This document shows positions 19,213-26,999 of a stretch of DNA of 64,000 bases, piece after piece. The DNA comes from Flavobacterium paronense (GTDB taxonomy: Bacteria; Bacteroidota; Bacteroidia; Flavobacteriales; Flavobacteriaceae), in contig NZ_JAUFQN010000019.1 in the NCBI RefSeq assembly GCF_030409795.1, positions 930,001 to 994,000 of the forward strand. Reading direction: 5' to 3'. The notes under the pieces are model-generated. The model did not search any database. It saw only the letters and a list, made by a program, of their open reading frames with translations, and was not told the DNA's origin. Numbering within the stretch: the first letter of the stretch is position 1; every line of letters starts with the position of its first letter. The position numbers were made by a program, and so were the translations under genes.

Positions 19213-20168
19213 TGGAAACCAATCAAAAACCAATCATTGGAATTGTTTCTCCTTGTTATAATGAAGAATTAGTATTGAACGAAACGTCATTACAATTAAA
19301 TATAATCATAACAGATTTGGTTGCTCAAAATGTCATTTCTGAAAAGAGTTTTGCCGTTTTCGTTGATGATGGAAGTAAGGATAAAACTTGGCAGGTTATT
19401 CAGGATAAAGCATCGCAATTAGCACACATAAAAGGGTTGAAATTAGCAGGAAATGTTGGACATCAAAAGGCATTGTTGGCAGGATTACTTACATTCAAAG
19501 AGGAAGCAGATGCTCTAATTTCTATTGATGCCGATTTGCAAGATGATGTTCGTGTTATCAAAGAAATGATATTGAAATTCAAGTCGGGAACTGATGTGGT
19601 TTATGGCGTTCGAAAAGAAAGAAAAACAGATACTTTTTTCAAAAGAAATACAGCTTTACTTTTTTATAAGTTAATGAAACTAATGAAAGTGAATGTCATT
19701 CATAATCATGCGGATTATAGATTATGCAGTCAAAGAGTTTTAAAATCTTTGGCCGAATTTAATGAAGTCAATTTATTTCTCAGAGGAATCATCCCAAGCA
19801 TCGGTTTTAGTAATGATCTGGTTTATTATGATAGGTTGGAGCGCTTTGCTGGCGAGTCAAAATATCCCTTCAGAAAAATGGCAGCTTTTGCATGGAATGG
19901 TGTTACTTCTTTTAGTAATTATCCTTTAAAATTAGTTACCATAATAGGATTTGCAGTCTTTTTTGCTTGTTTGATAATGACAGGATATGCCTTATTTGCA
20001 ATATACACCGGAGATGCCATTCCCGGTTGGCTTTCTACTGTTTTGCCTATGTATTTTTTAGGAGGAGTCCAGTTGTTTTGTTTCGGAATTATAGGCGAAT
20101 ATATTGGAAAAATTTATTCAGAAGTGAAGCAAAGGCCGCGTTATTTTATTGATAAAAGAGTAGATTAA
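19212..20168 (+). CDS. Polyprenyl-phosphate glycosyltransferase (GT2, DPM1/GtrB-like)
   Basis: 318 residues. A GT2 domain carries SPCYNEELVLNETS, FVDDGSKDKTW (first DXD-like), ISIDADLQDDVRVI (the DADLQD motif of polyprenyl-phosphate mannosyl/glucosyl transferases) and VIHNHADYRLCSQRVL. Two membrane segments close the protein (about 232-255 and 268-292), as in GtrB and bacterial DPM1 homologues. It would load a sugar onto undecaprenyl phosphate on the cytoplasmic face, to be used by the overlapping GT-C transferase gene. Downstream lies a decayed methyltransferase. Confidence 0.88.
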   Translation: METNQKPIIGIVSPCYNEELVLNETSLQLNIIITDLVAQNVISEKSFAVFVDDGSKDKTWQVIQDKASQLAHIKGLKLAGNVGHQKALLAGLLTFKEEADALISIDADLQDDVRVIKEMILKFKSGTDVVYGVRKERKTDTFFKRNTALLFYKLMKLMKVNVIHNHADYRLCSQRVLKSLAEFNEVNLFLRGIIPSIGFSNDLVYYDRLERFAGESKYPFRKMAAFAWNGVTSFSNYPLKLVTIIGFAVFFACLIMTGYALFAIYTGDAIPGWLSTVLPMYFLGGVQLFCFGIIGEYIGKIYSEVKQRPRYFIDKRVD

Positions 20169-20198
20169 AAGGTAAGGAAAAAGATTTAGAAAAAAAAT

Positions 20199-20686
20199 CA
20201 TGATGTTGAAACTTAACATTGGTGGTTCAAATCACGTAGGAAATATTTACTCGAATTATTAAATGATGCACTAAAAGATAGTAAAATTTTAGACATTGGA
20301 TATTCATCAGGTATTTTTTTAAAAGACCTTGGAAATTTAGGTTTTAGATCTGAAAATCTTTTCGGAATTGATATTAGCGAAAAGGCAATTGAGAACTGCA
20401 AAGCAAATGGACTTAAAAATTGCTTAGTTGTGGATGCTCAGAATATTACACTTACCTAAACCTTTGATATTATCATTGCATCCGATTGTTTAGAACATCT
20501 TACACCTTTAGAAAACTGACAGCTGTTTTTCAAAAAAACAAAAAAGGTGAAAGCGATATTACTATTGGAAATTCCTTATTTAATACCACTTTACTTAACT
20601 TGATTGTCTTTGAAAATAAACTTATAAAAGTCATGAATTTTCCTTTTGTAGTTAGTTCGTTTTGTATTGCTAAAAGAGTTTCATAA
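20199..20686 (+). pseudogene. Degraded class I SAM-dependent methyltransferase
   Basis: Conceptual translation in shifting frames gives HWWFKSRRKYLLELLNDALK, then KILDIGYSSGIFLKDLGNLG (SAM-binding motif I), FGIDISEKAIENCKANGL, FDIIIASDCLEHLTPLEN and finally a tail ending VVSSFCIAKRVS, the order seen in small-molecule or glycan methyltransferases. The frame is broken at least four times: TAA at 20214-20216 just before HWWF, a +1 shift at the AAAA of 20400-20403, a second shift near 20455-20462 that restores the first frame, and TGA at 20517-20519. The usual GCGTG of motif I also reads GYSSG. No intact start is visible. It probably once belonged with the two upstream glycosyltransferase genes. 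Confidence 0.8.
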
Positions 20687-20821
20687 TAAACATACGTTTC
20701 AAATAAAATATTTATCAAATAATTAACGAAAACGCGACTGTATTTCTTTTTTATTTCATTTCGAATTCCCTAAATTTGTTAAATTATTAATTTATTCAGA
20801 TTTAATTCCCTTATATATACC

Positions 20822-22105
20822 ATGTCCAAAACTGCAATATTAGAATTTGATGGCAATAAATATGAGTTTCCAGTAATTGTTGGAAGCGAAAACGAAGCAG
20901 CCATTGATATTGATAAACTACGTGCTTTAACTGGCGCAATAACTCTAGATCCTGGTTACAAAAACTCAGGTTCTTGTAAAAGTGAAATCACCTTCCTTGA
21001 CGGAGAAGAAGGAATTCTTCGTTATCGTGGCTATGCGATAGAAGATTTAGCCGAAAAAGCAGACTTTCTCGAAGTTTCCTATTTGGTCATTTTCGGAGAA
21101 TTACCAACTAAAATTCAGTTGACTCAGTTTGAAACGGATATAAGAAAATACACTTTGGTAAACGAAGAAATGAAAAACATCATCGATGGTTTTCCCAAAA
21201 CAGCACATCCAATGGGTGTTTTGTCTTCGCTTACAAGTGCACTAACTGCTTTTAATCCAAAAGTGGTTAATGTAGAAAACGAAAAAGAAATGTATGAAGC
21301 TGTTTGTAAAACCATGGGTAAATTCTTGGTGATTGCAACTTGGACCTACAGAAAAATGATGGGATATCCTTTAAACTATTATGATAATACACAAGGATAT
21401 GTTGAGAATTTTATGCAGTTAATGTTTAAATTACCTACTGAACCCTATTCTTCAAATCCAGTAATTGTTGATGCATTAGATAAATTATTTATTCTTCATG
21501 CTGACCACGAACAAAATTGTTCTACATCAACAGTTAGGATTGTTGGTTCTTCTCATGCAGGATTATTTGCTTCAATATCTGCAGGAGTTTCGGCACTTTG
21601 GGGACCATTACACGGCGGAGCCAATCAAGCTGTTTTAGAAATGTTAGAAGATATTCAAAAAGATGGGGGAGACGCTGATAAATATATGGCTAAAGCCAAA
21701 GATAAAGACGATCCATTTCGTTTGATGGGATTTGGACACCGAGTATACAAAAATTTTGACCCAAGAGCCAGAATCATTAAGAAAGCGGCCGATGAGGTTT
21801 TAAGAACATTAGGTGTTGATGATCCAATTTTAAATATTGCTAAGCAATTGGAAGAAGCAGCTTTGGTTGATGAGTATTTTGTTTCCAGAAAATTATATCC
21901 AAATGTTGATTTCTACTCCGGAATTATTTACCGTGCTTTAGGAATTCCAACCGATATGTTTACTGTAATGTTTGCTATCGGAAGACTACCGGGCTGGATA
22001 GCACAGTGGAAAGAAATGCGTATCAACAAAGAACCAATCGGAAGACCAAGACAAGTATATACAGGTCATCCTTTGAGAGATTTCAAACCGATGGATAAAA
22101 GATAA
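20822..22105 (+). CDS. gltA: Citrate synthase
   Basis: 427 residues, the hexameric type II length. Catalytic landmarks: GPLHGGANQAVLEML (His), FGHRVYKNFDPRARI (His and Arg) and YPNVDFYSGIIYRALGI (Asp). The N-terminal beta domain (MSKTAILEFDGNKYEFPVIV) marks the Gram-negative NADH-sensitive class. It condenses oxaloacetate and acetyl-CoA in the TCA cycle. A TAAATTTG -7 box at 20771-20778 is 43 bp upstream; a strong terminator follows. Not in an operon with other TCA genes. Confidence 0.97.
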   Translation: MSKTAILEFDGNKYEFPVIVGSENEAAIDIDKLRALTGAITLDPGYKNSGSCKSEITFLDGEEGILRYRGYAIEDLAEKADFLEVSYLVIFGELPTKIQLTQFETDIRKYTLVNEEMKNIIDGFPKTAHPMGVLSSLTSALTAFNPKVVNVENEKEMYEAVCKTMGKFLVIATWTYRKMMGYPLNYYDNTQGYVENFMQLMFKLPTEPYSSNPVIVDALDKLFILHADHEQNCSTSTVRIVGSSHAGLFASISAGVSALWGPLHGGANQAVLEMLEDIQKDGGDADKYMAKAKDKDDPFRLMGFGHRVYKNFDPRARIIKKAADEVLRTLGVDDPILNIAKQLEEAALVDEYFVSRKLYPNVDFYSGIIYRALGIPTDMFTVMFAIGRLPGWIAQWKEMRINKEPIGRPRQVYTGHPLRDFKPMDKR

Positions 22106-22120
22106 TTACTTAAAAACAAT

Positions 22121-22152
22121 AAAAAACTCCTTGTGTAAACAAGGAGTTTTTT
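22121..22152. terminator. Bidirectional terminator between gltA and msrBA
   Basis: A perfect 13-bp stem AAAAAACTCCTTG/CAAGGAGTTTTTT with loop TGTAAA between convergent genes; poly-T on both strands. Confidence 0.88.
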
Positions 22153-22159
22153 ATTAGTA

Positions 22160-23272
22160 CTATTTCTTTTTCAATCTATCTTTAAAGACTTTCTCGAATT
22201 TTTCAATTTTAGGTTGAATTACCATTTGACAATAAGGCTGGTCTTTGTTATTTTCATAATAATTCTGATGATAATCTTTGGCTTTGTAAAAAGCTTTAAG
22301 CGGTTCTAAAGTGGTTACAATTTTACTACTGCCATAAACTTTAGCACCATTCAATTCAGCAATAATACTCTCAGCTGCTTTCTTTTGTTCATCATTTGCA
22401 TAAAATATCACAGAACGATATTGTGTTCCCACATCTGCTCCTTGACGGTTCAAAGTGGTTGGGTCATGAACAGTAAAGAACACTTGAAAAATTTCATCCA
22501 GATTCATTTTGGTTTTGTCATAAGTAATTTGAACTACTTCAGCAGCGCCAGTTCTTCCGGTACATACTTCTTCATAACTCGGATTGGCAACTGTTCCTCC
22601 TGCAAAACCCGAAACCACTTTGTCAACACCTTGTAATTGTTCATAAACAGCTTCAACACACCAATAACATCCGCCACCAAGTACAATGGTTTCCGTGTTT
22701 CCTTTGTTTTCGTTAGGTATTACTCCATCAGGAACAAAATCTAAAGAAATCGCATTCATACAATAGCGTTTTCCAGTTGGCTCTGGACCATCATCAAATA
22801 AATGTCCTAAATGACTGTTGCATCGACCGCAAAGCGCTTCTGTGCGTTGCATTCCAAAAGAATTATCATTTTTAAAAACAATACTTTCTTTGTTATCTTG
22901 TTCGAAGAAACTTGGCCAGCCACAACTACTGGTAAATTTTTGATTTGATTTGAATAGTTTTAATCCACACGTAGCACAATAATAAGTCCCTTTAGTTTCA
23001 GAATTCCACATCGTTCCTGTAAAAGCTCTTTCAGTATCCGCTTCACGGGCAACAGCATATAAATCGGGTGATAATACTTTTTTCCATTCGTCATCAGTCA
23101 CTTTTAATTTTTTAGTATCGGTATTAGAATAATAAGGATTTTCAGGTTTTGAAATTACATTTTCCATAGCAGTGGTTTTTGTTGTTTTAGTTTCAGTTTT
23201 GTTGTTTTGTCCGCATGCTGTTATCATAAACATCGGAAACAAAAGTAAATAGTTTAAAATGGATTTTTTCAT
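22160..23272 (-). CDS. msrBA: Bifunctional methionine sulfoxide reductase MsrB-MsrA, lipoprotein
   Basis: 370 residues. A lipoprotein signal ends in lipobox ITAC (MFMITACGQNN). Then an MsrB domain (about 55-185) with the structural zinc cysteines CATC and CGRC and the catalytic Cys in KRYCMNAISLDF, followed by an MsrA domain (about 195-360) with the active-site motif GGGCYWCVEAVYEQ and GVDKVVSGFAGG. The two domains repair R- and S-methionine sulfoxide. The lipobox predicts a membrane-anchored extracytoplasmic enzyme. MsrB precedes MsrA here, opposite to the A-B order of the Neisseria PilB fusion. Possible TAAATTTG -7 box at 23303-23296. Confidence 0.93.
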   Translation of the reverse strand: MKKSILNYLLLFPMFMITACGQNNKTETKTTKTTAMENVISKPENPYYSNTDTKKLKVTDDEWKKVLSPDLYAVAREADTERAFTGTMWNSETKGTYYCATCGLKLFKSNQKFTSSCGWPSFFEQDNKESIVFKNDNSFGMQRTEALCGRCNSHLGHLFDDGPEPTGKRYCMNAISLDFVPDGVIPNENKGNTETIVLGGGCYWCVEAVYEQLQGVDKVVSGFAGGTVANPSYEEVCTGRTGAAEVVQITYDKTKMNLDEIFQVFFTVHDPTTLNRQGADVGTQYRSVIFYANDEQKKAAESIIAELNGAKVYGSSKIVTTLEPLKAFYKAKDYHQNYYENNKDQPYCQMVIQPKIEKFEKVFKDRLKKK

Positions 23273-23435
23273 AGTATGTGTTTTTTAATCTGATACAAAT
23301 TTACTTTACATATACGAGGTGAGATGTCGTATAGTTTACAAATTACTTGGTTTTAAGGAAAGTTTAACGGTTGTTCAAAAGCTATAATTATGAAGCCTTG
23401 TTTTTTTTCGTATTTTTGAAAGATTAATTTACTTT

Positions 23436-23963
23436 ATGATAGAAGAACAAGTAATCTTGGTAAATGAACAAGATGAACCAATTGGTTTAATGAATAAACT
23501 CGAAGCACATCAGAAAGCAGTTTTGCACCGTGCTTTTTCGGTTTTTGTGTTGAATAGTAACAACGAAATAATGTTGCAGCAACGAGCACATCATAAATAT
23601 CATTCCCCTTTGTTATGGACGAATACTTGTTGCAGCCATCAACGAAAAGATGAAACCAATATTCAAGCAGGAACCCGAAGATTACATGAAGAAATGGGTT
23701 TCAAAACGGAACTCAAAGAACTCTTTCATTTTATTTATAAAGCGCCATTTGATAATGGTTTAACCGAACACGAACTCGATCATGTGATGATTGGTTATTA
23801 TAATGACGAACCTATCATTAATCATGAAGAAGTAGAAAGATGGAAGTGGATGTGTATTGAAGAAGTGCGACAAGACATGATACAAAATCCTGATTTATAC
23901 ACGGTTTGGTTCAAAATCATTTTCGATAAATTTTATCATTACCTGGAAGACCACAAGCTATAA
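23436..23963 (+). CDS. idi: Isopentenyl-diphosphate delta-isomerase, type 1
   Basis: 175 residues with the Nudix-like type 1 Idi fold: LHRAFSVFVLNSNNEIMLQQ, the active-site cysteine motif LLWTNTCCSHQ (usually NTCCSHP) and the Nudix helix ARRLHEEMGF-like segment RRLHEEMGFKTELKEL, plus the catalytic Glu region GLTEHELDHV. It interconverts IPP and DMAPP for isoprenoid synthesis. First gene of a plus-strand run idi-queD-bcp-manA, with a 2-nt gap to the next gene. A TATTTTTG -7 box lies at 23411-23418, 17 bp before the start. Confidence 0.95.
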   Translation: MIEEQVILVNEQDEPIGLMNKLEAHQKAVLHRAFSVFVLNSNNEIMLQQRAHHKYHSPLLWTNTCCSHQRKDETNIQAGTRRLHEEMGFKTELKELFHFIYKAPFDNGLTEHELDHVMIGYYNDEPIINHEEVERWKWMCIEEVRQDMIQNPDLYTVWFKIIFDKFYHYLEDHKL

Positions 23964-23965
23964 TT

Positions 23966-24376
23966 ATGAAAGTAACCGTATCAAGAAAAGCCCACTTCAA
24001 TTCAGCTCATCGATTGTATCGCAAAGACTGGTCGATGGAGCAAAACGATGCCATTTTTGGCAAATGCAATAATCCCAATTATCACGGTCATAATTATGAA
24101 CTCATCGTTTCGGTAACTGGAGAAATTGATCAAGAAACAGGATTTGTAATTGATGTAAAAATTCTATCCGATTTGATTAAAGAACATATAGAAAACGCTT
24201 TTGATCATAAAAACTTAAATCTAGATGTTCCGGAATTTGCCAATCTAAATCCAACAGCCGAAAATATAGCGGTTATCATTTGGCAAAAACTCAGAAAACA
24301 TATTGATAATAATAAAGATTTAGAAATCGTTTTATACGAAACGCCTCGAAATTTTGTAACCTATAACGGAAAGTAA
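23966..24376 (+). CDS. queD: 6-pyruvoyltetrahydropterin synthase / 6-carboxytetrahydropterin synthase (QueD family)
   Basis: 136 residues. Zinc-binding histidines lie in AHFNSAHRL and NYHGHNYEL, the catalytic Cys in FGKCNNPN, and the pterin-anchoring Glu in VLYETPRN near the C-terminus. The family includes QueD (queuosine precursor synthesis) and PTPS (tetrahydrobiopterin); the KCNNPN-HGHNY form is close to PTPS, so the two cannot be separated without comparison. Cytoplasmic. Its stop overlaps the start of the peroxiredoxin gene (TAATG). Confidence 0.88.
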   Translation: MKVTVSRKAHFNSAHRLYRKDWSMEQNDAIFGKCNNPNYHGHNYELIVSVTGEIDQETGFVIDVKILSDLIKEHIENAFDHKNLNLDVPEFANLNPTAENIAVIIWQKLRKHIDNNKDLEIVLYETPRNFVTYNGK

Positions 24377-24825
24377 TGGCGCTAAAAATTGGGGACAAAA
24401 TCCCTTCATTTACTTCGATTGACAGTAAAGGAGATTCATTTGAGATAAAAGATTACTTGGGAAAACCATTAGTAATTTATTTTTATCCAAAAGATGATAC
24501 GCCCGGTTGCACTATTCAAGCCTGCACTTTTCGGGATAAGTACGAAGATTTCAAATCTTTAGGAGCTGAAGTTATTGGTATTAGCAGTGATAGTTTGTCA
24601 TCGCATCAAAAGTTTGCTTCTCGATATAAACTCCCTTTTATTTTACTTTCTGATTTTGACAAAAAAATCAGAACACAGTTTGGCGTTCCCAATGATTTCT
24701 TGGGATTAATTCCAGGAAGAGCAACCTATGTTATTGATAAAAATGGACTTGTTCAGTTAATTTTTGATAGTACTTCGGCTAAAATTCATATCGAAAAAGC
24801 CCTCGAAATTCTGAAAAGAATGTAA
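24376..24825 (+). CDS. bcp: Thioredoxin-dependent peroxiredoxin, BCP type
   Basis: 149 residues with the peroxiredoxin core YFYPKDDTPGCTIQACTFRD. The peroxidatic Cys is followed five residues later by the second Cys (C-T-I-Q-A-C), the alpha-2 resolving cysteine arrangement of E. coli BCP. It reduces peroxides and alkyl hydroperoxides with thioredoxin. No signal peptide; cytoplasmic. Overlaps queD by the shared TAATG and precedes manA by 21 nt. Confidence 0.94.
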   Translation: MALKIGDKIPSFTSIDSKGDSFEIKDYLGKPLVIYFYPKDDTPGCTIQACTFRDKYEDFKSLGAEVIGISSDSLSSHQKFASRYKLPFILLSDFDKKIRTQFGVPNDFLGLIPGRATYVIDKNGLVQLIFDSTSAKIHIEKALEILKRM

Positions 24826-24846
24826 GTTTGTCTAAAATCATTTCAA

Positions 24847-25809
24847 ATGAAATTATACCCATTACAATTTGAACCTATCTTAAAGGAAAGAATTTGGGGC
24901 GGAACCAAATTGAAGACTTATCTCAACAAACCCATAACTTCTGATATTACGGGTGAAAGCTGGGAAATAGCAACAGTTGAGAATGATATTAGCATCATAG
25001 CTAATGGTACTTTAAAAGGAAAATCATTAAACGAATTGATTAACGAATTCCCTGTATCGGTTCTTGGTACTAAAGTTTATGCCCAATTTGGAAAACAATT
25101 TCCATTGCTTTTTAAGTATTTAGATGCTCGCGAAGATTTATCAATTCAAGTACATCCAAACGATGAATTGGCAAAAAAGCGCCACAACTCTTTTGGTAAA
25201 ACCGAAATGTGGTATGTAATACAGGCTGATTCTGATGCGAGATTAATAGTTGGTTTTAAAGAAAAATCGTCACCTGAAGAATTCATTGAAAACCTAAATA
25301 ATAAAACTTTACTTTCTATTTTAGACACTAAAAAAGTAAAGCAAGGCGATGTTTTTATACTCAATACCGGAACAATTCATGCCATTGGTGCCGGAATTAT
25401 AATAGCCGAAATCCAACAAACTTCTGATATTACGTATCGTGTTTATGATTTTGACAGAAAAGAGGCCAACGGGAATACTCGTGAATTGCATGTCAACTTG
25501 GCTTTGGAAGCTTTGAATTATGAAAAGATTGAAGCACAACGATTCTATTCTAAAACCGAAAACACGTCCAACGAAATAATCAATTGCAACTATTTTACAA
25601 CGAATTTTATTCCGCTTGACGGAGCTACAGAAATACATAAAAATGAAAAGTCATTCACAGTTTATATGTGTGTAGAAGGAAGCTTTCAGCTAACAATAGA
25701 TGGTAAAAACTATACTTATCAAAAAGGCAATACGGTTTTAATTCCGGCTGCTTTGACTGATTTTCAACTTTCTGGAAAGGCTTCAATCTTAGAAATTTAT
25801 ATTTCGTAG
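24847..25809 (+). CDS. manA: Mannose-6-phosphate isomerase, class I
   Basis: 320 residues of the short cupin-type ManA. The zinc ligands appear in LSIQVHPNDELA (Gln, His) and GKTEMWYVI (Glu), and the later NTGTIHAIGAG supplies the last His; the C-terminal cupin lobe follows. It interconverts fructose 6-phosphate and mannose 6-phosphate, feeding GDP-mannose and glycan synthesis. Last gene of the idi-queD-bcp-manA run. The -33 box of the next promoter begins at the base right after its stop codon. Confidence 0.93.
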   Translation: MKLYPLQFEPILKERIWGGTKLKTYLNKPITSDITGESWEIATVENDISIIANGTLKGKSLNELINEFPVSVLGTKVYAQFGKQFPLLFKYLDAREDLSIQVHPNDELAKKRHNSFGKTEMWYVIQADSDARLIVGFKEKSSPEEFIENLNNKTLLSILDTKKVKQGDVFILNTGTIHAIGAGIIIAEIQQTSDITYRVYDFDRKEANGNTRELHVNLALEALNYEKIEAQRFYSKTENTSNEIINCNYFTTNFIPLDGATEIHKNEKSFTVYMCVEGSFQLTIDGKNYTYQKGNTVLIPAALTDFQLSGKASILEIYIS

Positions 25810-25839
25810 TTTGTTTTCTAAAGATTTAGTGTAATTTTG
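25810..25839 (+). promoter_or_regulatory. Bacteroidota promoter for the small gene at 25864
   Basis: TTTG at 25810-25813, an 18-bp spacer and TAATTTTG at 25832-25839 give both elements of the Bacteroidota sigma-A promoter, 24 bp before the ATG. It starts immediately after the manA stop codon. Confidence 0.75.
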
Positions 25840-25863
25840 CACCGAATTTTAAAAATAAAGAAA

Positions 25864-26130
25864 ATGCCAAGTGTTAAAAATTTAAAGAAAGATATTAACT
25901 TCGTATTAGGTGATATTATTGAAGCGGTTTACATTTATGAAATGACAACTACCGGAAAACCATCTGATAAAACAAACGCTATCATTGATGAAGCTATCAC
26001 GTCTTTTGACGGTTTGATTGAAAAAGTTAATGCTAAGAAAGTTGAAAATAAGAAAGCGCATTTCAAGCAAATTAATGCAGATTTAGAACAAACTGCAAAT
26101 CAATTGGTTGAAAAAATCAACGCACTTTAA
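25864..26130 (+). CDS. Small helical protein of unknown function
   Basis: I start at the ATG at 25864 (MPSVKNLKKDINFVLGDIIE); nine upstream codons in frame overlap the promoter and are unlikely. 88 residues, charged, no signal peptide, predicted to be almost entirely alpha-helical (runs such as IDEAITSFDGLIEKVNAKKV). It has its own well-formed promoter. I do not recognise the family beyond a resemblance to small proteins seen in Flavobacterium genomes. Cytoplasmic. Confidence 0.8.
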   Translation: MPSVKNLKKDINFVLGDIIEAVYIYEMTTTGKPSDKTNAIIDEAITSFDGLIEKVNAKKVENKKAHFKQINADLEQTANQLVEKINAL

Positions 26131-26151
26131 TAGAAAAAAGTTCGAAAATAT

Positions 26152-26182
26152 TTTGGTGGATTAAATTACACTTTTATATTTG
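26152..26182 (+). promoter_or_regulatory. tRNA-Thr promoter
   Basis: TTTG at 26152-26155, exactly 19 bp, then TATATTTG at 26175-26182. This is a consensus Bacteroidota promoter ending 15 bp before the tRNA 5' end. Confidence 0.85.
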
Positions 26183-26197
26183 CAGAACTATTACGCT

Positions 26198-26274
26198 GCC
26201 AGCGTAGCTCAGTTGGCTAGAGCAGCTGATTTGTAATCAGCAGGTCGTGGGTTCGAGTCCCTCCGCCGGCTCCA
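26198..26274 (+). tRNA. tRNA-Thr (anticodon TGT)
   Basis: 77 nt including an encoded CCA. Anticodon arm GCTGA/TCAGC with loop TTTGTAA, giving anticodon TGT (reads ACA). The T arm contains GGTTCGAGTCC and the D arm AGCTCAGTTGG. The acceptor stem pairs GCCAGCG with CGCCGGC and has one mismatch, A at position 4 opposite C at position 69; all other pairs are Watson-Crick. A 22-nt copy of the 3' end recurs at 26358. Confidence 0.93.
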
Positions 26275-26278
26275 AAAG

Positions 26279-26306
26279 AAACCGTTTCGTTTATTCGAAG
26301 CGGTTT
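26279..26306 (+). terminator. Terminator after tRNA-Thr
   Basis: An 11-bp stem AAACCGTTTCG/CGAAGCGGTTT (one G-T pair) with loop TTTATT, starting 4 nt after the CCA and followed by T residues. Confidence 0.8.
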
Positions 26307-26337
26307 TTGGTTTTATATTGATATGGGACGAGAAGTT

Positions 26338-26379
26338 TATCCCGATGGCTATCGGGAAGTCCCTCCGCCGGCTCCAAAA
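26338..26379 (+). repeat. Short palindrome joined to an orphan copy of the tRNA-Thr 3' end
   Basis: TCCCGAT at 26340-26346 pairs with ATCGGGA at 26351-26357, and the outer GGGAC at 26325-26329 can pair with GTCCC at 26359-26363. Directly attached is an exact 22-nt repeat (26358-26379) of the last part of the tRNA gene plus the following A run (26256-26277; core CCCTCCGCCGGCTCCA). The two copies are 102 bp apart in the same orientation. The second copy has no tRNA body. Confidence 0.85.
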
Positions 26380-26405
26380 AAGGAAAACGAAAGTTTTCCT
26401 TTTTT
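26376..26405 (+). terminator. Second terminator, after the orphan tRNA 3' end
   Basis: GGAAAAC/GTTTTCC stem with a GAAA tetraloop, flanked by A6 and T6 that extend it to 13 bp, and a poly-T tail. It occupies the same relative place behind the orphan 3' end as the first terminator does behind the real tRNA. Confidence 0.85.
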
Positions 26406-26503
26406 TTATGGAATGAACTTGCAAAATCATTTCAATTCGTATCTTTATTGGCTTCAAAATTTTGAAAGCGCTCAAAAACTATATTAAAAATTATCATAAC
26501 TAT

Positions 26504-26983
26504 ATGTGTTCAACAAAGCAAAGTGAATTTATGCAGGAAGCCATTCAGCTTTCTATCGAAAATGTGAAATCAGGAAAAGGCGGACCGTTTGGTGCAGTAA
26601 TTGTAAAAGACGGAAAAATTATTGCCCGTGGAGCTAATGGTGTGACATCAACCAATGATCCAACAGCACATGCCGAAGTAGTGGCAATCAGAAATGCCTG
26701 CTCCGTCTTGGGAACTTTCCAATTAGACGGTTGCGAAATCTATACGAGTTGTGAACCATGTCCAATGTGTTTGGGAGCCATTTATTGGGCAAGACCAGAC
26801 AGAATGTATTTCGCCAATACCAAAAAAGACGCTGCTGATATTAACTTCGACGACCAATTCATCTACGAAGAAATAGAGTTGCCATATCAAAACCGTAAAT
26901 TAGAAACCATCCAAATGATGAATGAAGAAGCGCTGGAAGCTTTCAAACTATGGTCAGAAAACATAAACAAAATAGAATATTGA
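26504..26983 (+). CDS. guaD: Guanine deaminase, cytidine-deaminase fold
   Basis: 159 residues from the ATG at 26504; a longer frame begins at a TTG at 26462 but the family length (about 156) favours the shorter form. The zinc site is HAE (in PTAHAEVVAIRNAC) and PCPMC (in SCEPCPMCLGAIYWAR), with GKGGPFGAVIVKDGKII upstream. The combination of GGPFGA, HAE and SCEPCPMCLGAIYWA with a conserved C-terminal EIELP-type tail matches bacterial GuaD, which converts guanine to xanthine. It lies 16 nt before xdhA, so its product xanthine is used by the next two genes. Confidence 0.9.
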   Translation: MCSTKQSEFMQEAIQLSIENVKSGKGGPFGAVIVKDGKIIARGANGVTSTNDPTAHAEVVAIRNACSVLGTFQLDGCEIYTSCEPCPMCLGAIYWARPDRMYFANTKKDAADINFDDQFIYEEIELPYQNRKLETIQMMNEEALEAFKLWSENINKIEY

Positions 26984-26999
26984 TTGCTAAAAAAGCTCT

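Noticed and set aside
26209..26475. Minus-strand open frame of 88 codons across the tRNA
   Set aside because: It is antisense to tRNA-Thr and its duplicated end; the SRRRDSNPRPADYKSAALA type sequence is a familiar artefact of reading antisense tRNA.
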